Shown: positions 1 to 10,900 of the stretch, piece after piece
Layout: the number at the start of each line of letters is the position of its first letter
Position numbering within the stretch: the stretch's first letter is position 1
Assembly (NCBI GenBank): GCA_947044365.1
Contig: OX345637.1
Coordinates: forward strand, 2,647,001 to 2,711,000
Direction: 5' to 3'
Length of the DNA stretch: 64,000 nt
Source of the DNA: Petrosia ficiformis
Lineage: Eukaryota > Porifera > Demospongiae > Haplosclerida > Petrosiidae
Notes under the pieces: generated by a model
Databases searched by the model: none
Seen by the model: the letters and a program-made list of their open reading frames with translations, nothing else
Told to the model about the DNA's origin: nothing
Program-made: the position numbers and the translations under genes

Positions 1-48
1 TCTACAAAACATTTGAATGTTGAATTATTATACATTATTTGATTTTAG

Positions 49-2884
49 ATTCAGTCTGAAGTGTTCTGCTATTAATAATGTTATCTATGGGTTTTCTATA
101 TCAGTTGTTCCCTTTACAGTTGGTTTTGCCTACATCGTTGGTGCATATATGAACACATCTGATGAAAGCAAGGTGTACTATTCAGACTATGCTGAAATAT
201 TTTTGTAAGATCATAATGACTTTTTATGGGACCATCCCTATGATTGCTTTCCATAGTGTTTGTATGTTTATATCATAATGACATTGTATCATGCTGGGGA
301 TTGGGGGCTCAGTCATGGTAAGCGAAAGAATGCACAGTTGAATTACAGAATATAGCTGTTTATAGAATCTGGATCTACAGTCAGAGGGACAGAGGGGCTA
401 TATGAGCCCCTCCCATTTCTAATGGCTGTTCTAACATTGCTAAATTGTTGAAGAGTGGAAAAGAAATAACTATAACAGATTGTTGTGTTTTGTTGGTCAC
501 CACAAAGCAATCATATTTTATTCATATACTGCAATTATGGGTTTCTTCCATTTATACATTACAGTGCTATAACACTGATATGGTCTACTAGTGTCGTGAG
601 CAAGGAACAATTTGATGCCTTACCAGATGGACAAATTGCCGTTTTTTCAGCAAAGAGTTTTGTAATGATGACATCAAATCAACCAGTAATAAATGATTGT
701 GGAGATGGCATCATTCCTGTGAGTATTTCAATTTTTAGAATTATACGGAAAGCATGAGTAAATTAAGATGGATTGAACTTATGTTTTTGTCGATAATTCT
801 GGAAAGTGGTAATTGTATGTATTACATACAGGAAATATTGGATGCACAAGGGGTAGGGTTAATATGCTTATACACTACTTTTTATATAGCATGAGTATAA
901 ATCACTCTTGCAGTTTCAAACACTCGCCCTGCTGCTTTCTTGTAGCTAATGGAGCATACTTTTGTCTTCATAGAAGGTATTCTGTCCAATTAAAAGGCAC
1001 TGCTATTTTGGCTGTCTGGACTACTAAACTATCAAATTGCTCAGCTTTTGTCTTCCTGCTGCATAAATTTTACATTTAGCAAATCTTGTTTCCAGCAAGA
1101 ATACTGACTTTTACAAATGTGACCGTTACATTTCAGTAATTTAATTAGTTTTAAAACACTCTGCCCACACATTTTCTGTCATAATAAATAGTTTAAACTT
1201 TAAATTATGAACACGAAGTTGAATTGTTGAAATTCAAAAAAGTACCCAGCTTTGCATGTGCCTACAAACTGGCTCCAAACAAAGCTATATGTATTTTATA
1301 TCATAGTAACACAAAAGTATGCAATTAAATCACATTTGTCAAGTAGAAGCCATAGTACTATACTAATTAGTGTTTATTGTAAACATTGTGAAAATATGAT
1401 CACATTGTAGACACTAAATCTCTGGGCATACATCACATCAAAGGTTACCATGGTGATCGTCCACTCACTGTGGTATAAAATACATATAGCCTTGTTGGAG
1501 GTAGTTATGGGCATATAACACCCTTGAGATAATTGGTCACCAGCTATGCCCTCAACCAATTATTTCGCGGGTGTTATATACTCACAACTGCTTCCAAACA
1601 AGACTGTATCCTATATATACCTTGTTTTGTGCTGTGGCTGTGCAGTTTATGTATCATTGTTCTGCTACTATAATTATAATTGTATTATAGCAAATTAAAT
1701 TTTAAGAATTGCCCCACTATATTCAGCTTACTGATTTTCTCAAACAGGAAAAAGTTAAGGGAAGTCTAAAGATGCAGGATATTCAATTCATTTATCCAGT
1801 TCGTCCGGGAGTTACTGTACTACAGTCATTTAATATATCGGTTTCACCTGGTAAAACTCTGGCTCTAGTTGGACCCAGTGGCTCTGGCAAAAGTACAGTC
1901 ATTTCTCTCATTGAACGATTCTATGATCCAACAGCTGGTGGTATACTATTTGATGGAACTGATATTCGTGAACTTAACACCTCTTGGTATCGTCATCACA
2001 TTGGTTTAGTGTCTCAGGAACCTGTACTATTTAATATATCTATTGGAGATAACATTCGTTATGGAGCAAACTTCAGAGAAGTCAGTGATGAGGAAGTAAT
2101 TCAAGCTGCTAGATCTGCTAATATACATGACTTCATACAGTCTCTACCTCAGGTTAGCTCATGCATGCTTGTATGTCTATTCTGCTATTTTCAGCTACCT
2201 TCATTAAATGTTATAGTAAACTATTGATTTACAAGTACTAATTCAGAAGTGTAGAATCCTCACCCAAAGAGGTCAAGGTTCAGGTGCACGTTTTGATAGC
2301 ATTGCGTAGGCTATGAAATCCCAGTTTATGAAACATGATGTTTGTTTGATACAAAAAGCAATGAAAAGCTTTGTGTTTTAGGTAGTGGAATGTATGAATA
2401 AGTATTTATTATGCAAAGACGTGTAAAAAACATCAAAATGTCTGGTTTTATAATGAACACATTGATTACTGTATTAACTAGAATATTGTCAATGTCAATT
2501 TACTCATTTATTCTTGTAATTTTAATGCTTGCACATTTTAAATAGGGTTATAAAACTAGAGTTGGGTTGAAAGGAACTCAGTTGAGTGGAGGTCAGAAAC
2601 AACGAGTAGCCATTGCTCGAGCTCTAATACGAGACCCAAAGATCCTTCTTCTTGATGAGGCAACATCTGCTCTAGACACAGAGAGTGAAAAAGTTGTTCA
2701 GGAGGCTTTAGACAAAGCTAGGGAAGGTCGTACTACTGTCACCATTGCTCATAGACTCTCTACCATTTATAACTCAGATAGTATTGCTGTACTATACAAT
2801 GGTCATGTGATTGAACAAGGATCACATTCCGAGTTAATGGATCAACATGGAACCTACTACTTCATGAATAATGTACAAAAGTGA
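49..2884 (+). CDS. ABCB1-type (P-glycoprotein-like) ABC transporter, C-terminal four exons
   Basis: These are the 3' exons of an ATP-driven membrane exporter; the gene begins upstream of the window. Exons with matching GT-AG sites and phases are 49-204, 565-718, 1748-2152 and 2546-2884. The first encodes the end of the second membrane domain (a [20 protein letters not shown] stretch). The second is the linker. The last two form the second nucleotide-binding domain: Walker [10 protein letters not shown] (about 1871-1897), Q-loop VSQEP, signature LSGGQ (2584-2598), Walker [13 protein letters not shown], and the switch histidine in IAHRLST. The protein ends three residues after the VQ that closes this family's C terminus. 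The NBD resembles the second NBD of multidrug-resistance proteins closely, so the fold and ATPase role are secure. The transported substrate cannot be told. Reading frame is intact. Confidence 0.93.
225..270 (+). repeat. copy of a dispersed MITE end
   Basis: An intronic stretch containing CCATCCCTATGATTGCTTTCCA, interrupted here only for naming, matches sequences near 57594-57645 (inverted) and 60930-60980. It is taken to be one end of a short dispersed element inside the first ABC transporter intron. The match is about 35-45 bp and imperfect in this copy. Confidence 0.45.
1478..1616. mobile_element. MITE-like imperfect foldback in ABC transporter intron
   Basis: The segment has two arms of about 42 bp (1478-1525 and 1570-1616) that are imperfect reverse complements. 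Both centre on a GGTGTTATA / TATAACACC core and on TTGTT(T)GGA(A)G blocks. About 45 bp separate them. There is no coding potential, and a target duplication could not be defined. It lies in the 1.03-kb intron 719-1747, which otherwise shows nothing recognisable. Confidence 0.5.
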
Positions 2885-3394
2885 AGAAACAATTACTAAT
2901 TCATTAATGAATTGTAATAGAGTTTGAATGTCATAAAATGCTATTGCTAAGATAAGTTTACAGTAAATATTATACAAAATATGCAATTCATGGTATGTCT
3001 TTCTAGAAAGAACATTCCATGCAGTAATCACATTATATAAAAGTGAAGTTACATCGTCAGGGGCAGTTTTAGGGTTGTTTCTGGAAATGTTTCTAAATAA
3101 TTTAATCAATAGTTAAGTTAACATTTATCAAATTGAAACTCAGAAAATATATATAATCGTATATATATAACCCCAGACCCCTTACAGACAGCAGCTCACA
3201 ATAATTAAATTGTAAAGAAGAAACTATAGAGAGAACTCACACTGAGAGCTAGATTAGTATAATCGGGCGAAATGACCCAAATAACAATACTCTTCATTAG
3301 AAAAACTGAGTTGCAAATGGGAAGTGTAACCACATGCACTTGTGCACCACTTGGGCATGTTATGATTTATAGAATGTACTTATAAGGATAGCAG
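2885..3394. other. intergenic, no gene seen
   Basis: AT-rich spacer between the ABC transporter stop and the copia remnant. Short open frames here lack splice or domain support. Confidence 0.6.
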
Positions 3395-3742
3395 GAAACA
3401 ATCAGTTGTTGCACTCTCAGCTACTGAAGCGGAGTATATTACAGTCAGTACAGGCACACAAGAGGCTTTATGGTTGAGGAGACTATTGTCAGACATCAAG
3501 ATTACACCAACTATTATCAGAGAAGATAATCAAGAAACTATTGCTGTGTGCAAGAAATCCAATTTCTCATGCTAGAACCAAACATCGATATCAGGATTCA
3601 CTATGTGCGTGAAGCCTTGTATGATAGAGTCGTAGAATTGGTCGACTGTCCGACTGAACAGATGACAGCAGATATATTGACAATAGCTCTCTCTTGTGGT
3701 AGATTTGAAACTTATAAATCTACCAAATTCAAATCAATTTAA
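3395..3742 (+). pseudogene. Ty1/copia polyprotein 3' end (RNase H) remnant
   Basis: The frame reads SATEAEYITVSTGTQEALWL, then EDNQETIAVCK, HIDIR-like and PTEQMTADILT motifs. This is the characteristic C-terminal RNase H region of copia-type Pol. The stop is followed directly by a purine-rich tract (AAGTGGGAG) and the LTR. A normal copia polyprotein is over 1200 residues, so only roughly the last 110 remain. No gag, integrase or reverse transcriptase is visible upstream, so this is a 5'-truncated relic. Confidence 0.85.
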
Positions 3743-3749
3743 GTGGGAG

Positions 3750-4018
3750 TGTTGTAGTAGTAAAATTAACTTTATTGTTACTTGTTAGTGTACTTAAATG
3801 TGTTTGTGGTATTGTGGTTTTGCTCATTTAGCTTGTATAATCCCACATGTTAATTGATTTCTTGAATATTCTAGAACCTTCCTTAGTTTCTGTATATAAG
3901 TGTGTTCAGTTGAATCAGTTCAGTTTTGTATAAACAACTACAATTTGTTTACTACTAAAATACAACACAAGATATCCAAACGTCTGTGTATGTATAGATT
4001 ATACCATGTCTTTCAACA
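3750..4018 (+). repeat. copia 3' LTR (about 269 bp)
   Basis: It starts TGTTGTAGTAG immediately after the purine tract AAGTGGGAG and ends TTTCAACA, giving the 5-bp terminal inverted repeat TGTTG/CAACA typical of copia LTRs. No matching 5' LTR is present upstream. Confidence 0.7.
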
Positions 4019-4159
4019 GAATAGTGAACATAACTAGATTCAATACAAAATTTGTTCTTACCTCATAAGTTTGTATTCAAATCGTGAAGTGTCAGATGGC
4101 ATAATTAACTTTGTAGTTAGGTATTACTGTGTTATGTATTGTGCTTCACAAACGTTTTT

Positions 4160-4912
4160 TCTAGACAACTGCTACCACATTCATCAGAAGTATGTGTAAT
4201 GGAGTCAGCTTTGTACGAATTGATAACAAGAGCTGTTAACAAATGTGGGACAGAAAATATAGAAACTCTTCTACATTCCCTATTATAATTAGATCTGTTC
4301 ATCAATGGATTTTTGTGGTCTGTGAATCAACATTCAAAATGTAGTCTAATAATATTTGTTTCAATTCGTCAGATGATTACAGCACTTGCTTTTCTCTTGT
4401 ACCATACAGAATATACATAATGGATTCATTATCTCCAAGTCAATTACTACCATACATCATTGAAGTTGTAAATGGTCTACAAGAATATTTGAATGTTACA
4501 CTGAACACTACAGATTATAGCTTCGTAAGATTAACGAAACATTTTGATTCTGCATTATTATGTGGGGAATTACTTTTAAACATTTGTGAGCATCAGCAAC
4601 ATTACTTCTTCTTGTCATCCATTCATGTTATCATTATTATATAGGAAGCATTCAGTTTCCAGCCGAAAGTCAGTAAGAATTCAAAAACTACATGAGCAAA
4701 AGGCACTATTGACCAATGACATTACACTTATTTACAATGTATTTGCAATTGTACATACATGTAGTATTATGCAAATATTTAATACATATATTTCACTCTG
4801 TAAGGATTATAATGAAACTCATAAAAAATTTCTAAAAGGAAATATAGATGATGGATTGGAGGTAAAATTTAATTTATCGAAATTGTGGTTGTTAAAAGTT
4901 TAATAGGTTTCA
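4160..4912 (+). other. possible unassigned exons (low support)
   Basis: Open stretches at 4165-4288, 4420-4640 and 4586-4902 follow splice-acceptor-like sequences (for example TTTTTTCTAG before 4166). They encode non-repetitive peptides such as QLLPYIIEVVNGLQEY. They could be exons of an unknown gene that once included the SET fragment downstream. No family was recognised and the phases do not chain convincingly. Confidence 0.2.
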
Positions 4913-5130
4913 ACTTAGATTATTAATGATGTAACAAAAGGCCGCTGTGTAATTGCTTTCAGAACCTTTTTATTCAAACCAATTCTGCTGTGAATATGCT
5001 GGAGGAACTAATTGATCAAAGAAAAGGAATGAGTAAAGCAAACTAATGTTATATTTTCTACTTCAGGTTTAAAGGCAAAAATCTATGGTAGGTAATAAAT
5101 ATATAGATCTTGTAATTATTATGTGTACCA

Positions 5131-5188
5131 TGTATGTATGTATGTATGTATGTATGTACGTATGTATGTATGCATGTATGTATGTATG

Positions 5189-5222
<34 letters not shown>

Positions 5223-5240
5223 TGTATGTATGTATGTACC
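5131..5240. repeat. TATG tetranucleotide microsatellite
   Basis: About 27 copies of (TATG)n with a few substitutions. A smaller patch recurs at 5319-5338. The apparent open frame across it (YVCM repeats) is an artefact of the repeat. Confidence 0.95.
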
Positions 5241-5343
5241 ATGTTGTTACCATGTTGTTACCATGTTGTACCATGTACGTATGGTAATCAATAAATAGAT
5301 CTTGTAATTATGTGTACCATGTATGTATGTATGTATGTGTTTC

Positions 5344-5524
5344 ACAGCATTGATGCAACAAAGCAACAAAAGAAAGTTGTCAGCTTGGTTGGTTAGTTGA
5401 CGGCAGCAAAAAATATCCTAATGCTGTTGTGAAATTGATAGAAGTAGATGGTGTGCCTGGATTATATCTGTTTGCCAATCAAAACATTCCAAAAGGTGCT
5501 GAGATATTGTACGATTATGGGTAG
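5344..5524 (+). pseudogene. SET-domain (SET8/KMT5A-like) C-terminal fragment, frame-broken
   Basis: One frame reads IDATKQQKKV. The next frame continues CQLGWLVDGSKKYPNAVVKL, then EVDGVPGLYLFANQNIPKGA and EILYDYG. This order (IDAT, LG.LV..S, a GVP.L hydrophobic strand, IPKG.E..YDYG) is that of SET histone-lysine methyltransferases, closest to the SET8 type. The two parts lie in different frames, so an indel sits near 5365-5375. A stop (or a weak GT donor) follows YDYG. The N-terminal half of the SET domain was not found nearby. It is most likely a decayed copy; a cryptic splice is less likely. Confidence 0.6.
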
Positions 5525-5682
5525 AGACGGATGATCTATTACATGCAAATGTAGTAATATGTACTGATTTAAATGTGAGGATCTCTTACATACAGAATTA
5601 CATAGATTACTAACATAAACCATATGATACAAAACAAATCTCCCTACATACATTTTAGTATGATTGATTACAATACTCTTAC

Positions 5683-5790
5683 CTGACAAATCATATTCTG
5701 GGAAAAAAGAATGTATTCCATCATTTACAAGTAGCCGCACAACACCAATATGAATGCATTCAGGTCTTAATTCAATAAAGTTCTCCAAAC
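5683..5790 (-). other. orphan candidate exon, minus strand
   Basis: A 36-codon stretch is bounded by a good acceptor (ACAG at 5791) and donor (GTAAGAG below 5683) on the minus strand. It encodes a non-repetitive peptide containing NFIELRPECIHIGVVRLLVN. The length is a multiple of three. No family was recognised and no partner exon could be joined with confidence, although an open stretch at 5812-5935 (-) is a candidate neighbour. Confidence 0.35.
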
Positions 5791-5799
5791 CTGTCATAA

Positions 5800-7945
5800 C
5801 GTGTACTTAGACTACAAAAACGTCAGGTCTGAGCTTATCACATGAGCAACAATACACCCACTCTGCAGTTCCTCTGAATGACTTCCCAAATCAAGAAACA
5901 AACTGCATGGTAAGTATTGTACTACAGAAATTGAAAAGTTAAAAATTAAATGATTGGTTAATACCTTCAATATTGCAGTAACTAGTGAAATATCTTGGAC
6001 AATGAACACCCTCAATGCTCCATCTATAGGTACAATATAGATGCTATTGAGTAGTTGAGGGATTATAATTAAGGTAATTAACAATGTTGATGTTGCACCT
6101 GCTGAGTACTGGGTGATGACACTTCATGAATATTTGTTGTGGATGAGGCAATTTCATGAAGTACTTCCTAGTAGTCAATTACCGCAGGAGAACCATCGAG
6201 AGTGTTTTGAGAACCAACGTCTTCATTTTCACTGTGTGTAATTTTCGATGAAAACCTAAAAATAAAACTTCAGCACAACGAACAAATCTGTATTATGTGT
6301 TGATACTTAAAGGAGATTTTTGTTTCCTGCTACGCTTTAGATGAGGTGAAGAGAAATCAAATTAGTCCTTTTCTACCCTACAGAAAGTTTTTGCCATTAG
6401 TTTTCAGTTTTCAGCTTCTGAAGGACGAATCTGTTGTGTGATGTTTGCATTGTAAAACATGGTATTTCACTAAAACATTTGTACAGATTCGTATATTATA
6501 CATTTAGAGTTTTTAGCATAGTATGTACTTTGTTCACAAACACTATTATAGCAAATGAACTAATTTCTGTAGTGCAGCACAACATTTGTTTAGTATGTTG
6601 GTGACACAGGATGTTATACCATACGATAGTAAACTTTTCTTATACACTAGTGTCTTTGCTCATGAATGCCAGTATCTTGTATTTATAAATTACCAATTCC
6701 AATCACTGCACACTCTGTTGAGCTTACAAATAGAGAGAAATTGCATCTATGAAATATACTAGGGGCTTACTAGAATTCAAATGGAAAGTAGTATTATAAT
6801 GATTACTATATAGGTGTGATTATTAGTATTGATAATTATCAGTGTTTATGATTTTGCAGTTTCAGTTTCATAATTAGTTATCAAATTCCTAATCATCCGC
6901 ATACCAATTTCTTTTGCTGAGTGTTTTGAAAATGTATGATTATCCATACAAATAAATATTGCACATGTCCAATTACTAATTGAACTTAATTTTTCAAAAT
7001 TGTTTGCGCAACGATGTATGCAATTAATCACAATTATAATCCATTAATTGGTATAATTACATACCCCTAATTCAAACACTGACAATACTCTTAATTCAAA
7101 CACTGACAGTGTGTATAACCATTATTAGAAAGAGCAGATCCAGAGTTTTAAAAAGATATTTTACACTCTCTTGTCCACAAAAGTATTACAGAGTAATGCT
7201 GGTTTGTATTCTTGTAATAATATAAACAACAATTAAAGTGTATAATTAAAGGTACAAGCTGTACTGATGGAATGTCATTTGAAATATCAATTGTAGGTCA
7301 CAAAATTATGGCATCCAGAGTTGTCAGACACTCCAAACCAAATACTAAGTCTGCTACCTGTGTGGGCAAAGCGATGAGTGTATAATTATGACTAAATATA
7401 GCAATTGGAAAAACGAGGAAAAGAATTCATTCTTACACATAGCAATACAGGCCACCATCAAATAGTGACAGTATATATGCTCAGTTTATAAGTGGCGGCA
7501 GTGAGATGCCAGGATTATTATATGACACAGAAACACATTATCATCTTTTATACGTTTAGTTGGTACAGTGAAAAACATCTTGCCTCATTTAATTCCCTGT
7601 ATGGCCACGACACACCAGTACATTCCTACAATGCTACATTTCCATCCTTATCACCAGTATATAGACACAATAAGGTATGGATACATAATATCAGTATAGT
7701 TGTTGCCGATCGAATAAAATCAGAAGAGGAACGTATACCCACATACACATCATTATGGAGACATTGGCTTCGTACATGCTGGGTAACAAACTTATGGATA
7801 TTGTGGTTGCGGTTCGACTGTATTGCTTATGTCGGATCCGAATGATCACCTCCTCCAACCCTTATGAATTTCCCGCGCCTCAGGAGCGCCATTGTTCAGC
7901 CTCACCATTAAACTTTCTAGTCTATGCCACTGGACTGTTACTACA
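5800..7945. other. intergenic, AT-rich, no gene assigned
   Basis: Between the orphan exon and the reductase start I see only short unsupported open frames. The proximal part presumably holds the promoter and 5' leader of the fatty acyl-CoA reductase, but no clear core promoter element could be fixed. Confidence 0.5.
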
Positions 7946-10900
7946 ATGATGTCTGCAGGCGAACAGCTTCCTCATAATGAGTGGCCTACAGTCGCTGAGT
8001 TTTATTCTGGTCAAGATATCTTGATCACTGGTGGTACTGGTTTTATAGGAAAATGTTTAGTGGAGAAGGTTTTACGTAGTCTACCTACCGCAGGTCATGT
8101 ATTTGTGTTGATGAGACCAAAAAAAGGAAAAAGTGTGCAAGAGAGAATTGGAGACCTCACCAGTGCACGGGTAAGTAGTGATTTACATCTTCCAGAGTTG
8201 TAAATAGCATTCAGTATTGATTGTTAAATTAATTCATATTATATATATATAATCTGTTCGTCTCTCGTCCATACTTGCAGTTATTTCAACATCTGCTAAC
8301 TGAATCTCCAGAAGTAATGGAACGTATTGTTCCCATAGCTGGAGATATAACTAAACCTGGATTAGGAATTAGTAAAGAGGATGAAGAAGTACTAGTGAAA
8401 AGTGTCTCTATTGTTTTTCATTTGCCAGCTACAGTACGATTCAATAAATCATTGAGAGACGCTTTGCAATACAATGTAATAGGTGTGAGAGAAATGATAA
8501 AACTATGTCGTAAGATGAAGAAACTACAGGTATTGCATCTGTTTGAGAATATCACTAAACAAAATCAACACTTATTTTTTCCCATACATAGTCACTAGTA
8601 TATGTGTCTACAGCATATTCCAATTGTCAAATGAATAATATTGAAGAGATTATCTATTCAGCTCCTGTGGATTACAATAACTTACTACAATCAACAAAGT
8701 ATGTGACACTTAAGAATGTAAAAAAAATAATTTTCAGTCTTTTCATAGTTGGATGACAGATAAACAACTAGAACTTCTCTTGCCCTCTCTTCTTCAAGGT
8801 CGTCCTAATACATACACATTTACTAAAGCATTAGCTGAAAACCTGTTACAAAATGAAGCAAAAGATCTTCCTGTAGCTATCATCAGACCCAGTATTGTGG
8901 GAGCTGCTTGTAAAGAACCATTACCAGTAAGTTTAATCAGAGATGAGAAAAAAACCCACATGCATCACTGCAGAAGCTTGAACTCATCACACCTATGCAT
9001 ACTGCCAAAGGTGTGATAAGTGTTCATTCAAATAATTATATAAAAAATAATAATTATTATTAAAATTATTATCTATTCAGCTCCTGTGGATTACAATAAC
9101 TTACTACAATCAACAAAGTATGTGACACTTAAGAACGTAAAAAAAATAATCGTGGGTCTGACAAGATGAGTAGACGTAGTCTGTATAATCCTCCACTTCT
9201 TTCCAGACAGAAACGATACTGGTATAAGACTTGTGCCGGTGAAGTGCTAGTTTTTGCTAAAAGCAACATTCTCAGCTTTATGTACAACACTGAAGATTCT
9301 AAGTTGCGTTACTGGAAAGAAGAGTTATTATGAAAGCCAGTGATGTCAAAATCATGCTTCGATAGATGGAAAAAGACAGCAAAGCGAGTTTTTGCAGTAC
9401 ATATATAATTGGCCACCATGCAAAGCAATTGTTTTTTTTTTCATATTGTGTTAGTAGAGCTGTGGTAACATCATTCCCACACATAAAACCGGACACTACT
9501 CTAATATGCTTGTCCTCAAGACTTGTATGGCAGAGAGAAACCGTATATGTTTCTTACAATTTCAACACTAGGAGTCCATTTTTTTTCTTACATAACGTAA
9601 CAAGAATGCCTTAATTAGCTTTCATGCAGTCTGATTGAGTTGCAAAACTCCTGCAGCATTGTCTGTGCTAACCAGGGGCGGTCTAGAAATTTGGTGATGC
9701 ATGTAGGCAAACTCGGTGCGCGAAGCGCGTCGCGAAAATTTGTGTGTATTAATTATTCATGAGGGGTGTGATCACTTAATTTAGGCTATGCGCAATGATA
9801 GCCTGCGTCCAAATTTTAGTCAGTGGGTAATTTGACTGACCAGTTGTGTAAACTAACTCCACCCTCATGTCATGTATGTAAACAACTCACAAAAATTTAT
9901 TGTTTGTAATTTTCAAATGAATTTTCATACAAGTAAAAACTTAAGGGGGGGGGGGGGCAATTGCCCTCCCTGCCCCCCCCCCCTGTAGACCTGCCCCTGG
10001 TGCTAACCCTTTCGGTTTTATAAGGTGTAATTTTACAACTTCCTGTCAGAAAGGAAGTGTAATTTGAACTGCAATTCACTAGATCTTGGATGTACCACAC
10101 CCCAAATTACTGTACATTATGAGAGTATACCAATGTAGTGGGGGCAAAAACACCCACGCTTTGTTGGATGTGGTCGGGCAGTGCTTTGATTTAAGTGTCT
10201 GTTACTTAGAAGTTAGTTTAGGGTACTTAAAATACCCTAAACAAACATTTTTTTAATAAAAAGTAAAAGAATGATGTATGTATGATGTATAGACTTGCTT
10301 TCTATTGAGAGAGAAAGGGACGTTAGAAGAATAAGTGAAAAATAGTGTTTTCTTGCAGACTTGAGTGGATGCTGTGCTTGCAGTATTTGGTAAGCAAGGT
10401 TGAGGTGACTGTTAGATTGCTCCAGGAGGTCCAGAAAATTGCAAAGAACCTGCATCTGTGATGCTGAGCCATACCTCATACTTGATCAAGGTGGGTGTGG
10501 GAATAAGATTGAAAGGGCTAACCACCTTCCTCCTCTATGCGAAGGGTGTGGCTGCGCCAGACTAACCAGCAAAGGATAAGTGCTACAAATTAAAGCTGTC
10601 AAGTACTGTGTTGAATCTAAAGGGTGTACAAAAGAACAATTAATAGACAACAACAAAAGCAATATCTCTAATGAAATAAGCACATGATGATTAGTTTGTT
10701 ACCTGGAGCAGGTTTGAAACCACCTCGTATTCAAGCGATTTTCTTCTTAGCTTGTAGAACCTGCGCTTCGGGCTTCCAGTTAGTTTGAAGGTCCTATTTA
10801 AAGTACTGATTCCATCCCAGAAATCTGTGCATTTGTTCTTTGATCGCAATTTCATCTCTACTAAATGACAAATCTGCATCTTCTGCAAGACGTTTTCTTG

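Noticed and set aside
5085..5294. Open frame with YVCM repeats
   Set aside because: It is only a translation of the TATG microsatellite.
8753..9016. A short FAR gene ending near 9016
   Set aside because: The exon has a good donor after 8936, and the next FAR residues appear in phase at 16400, so the reading past 8936 is intron.
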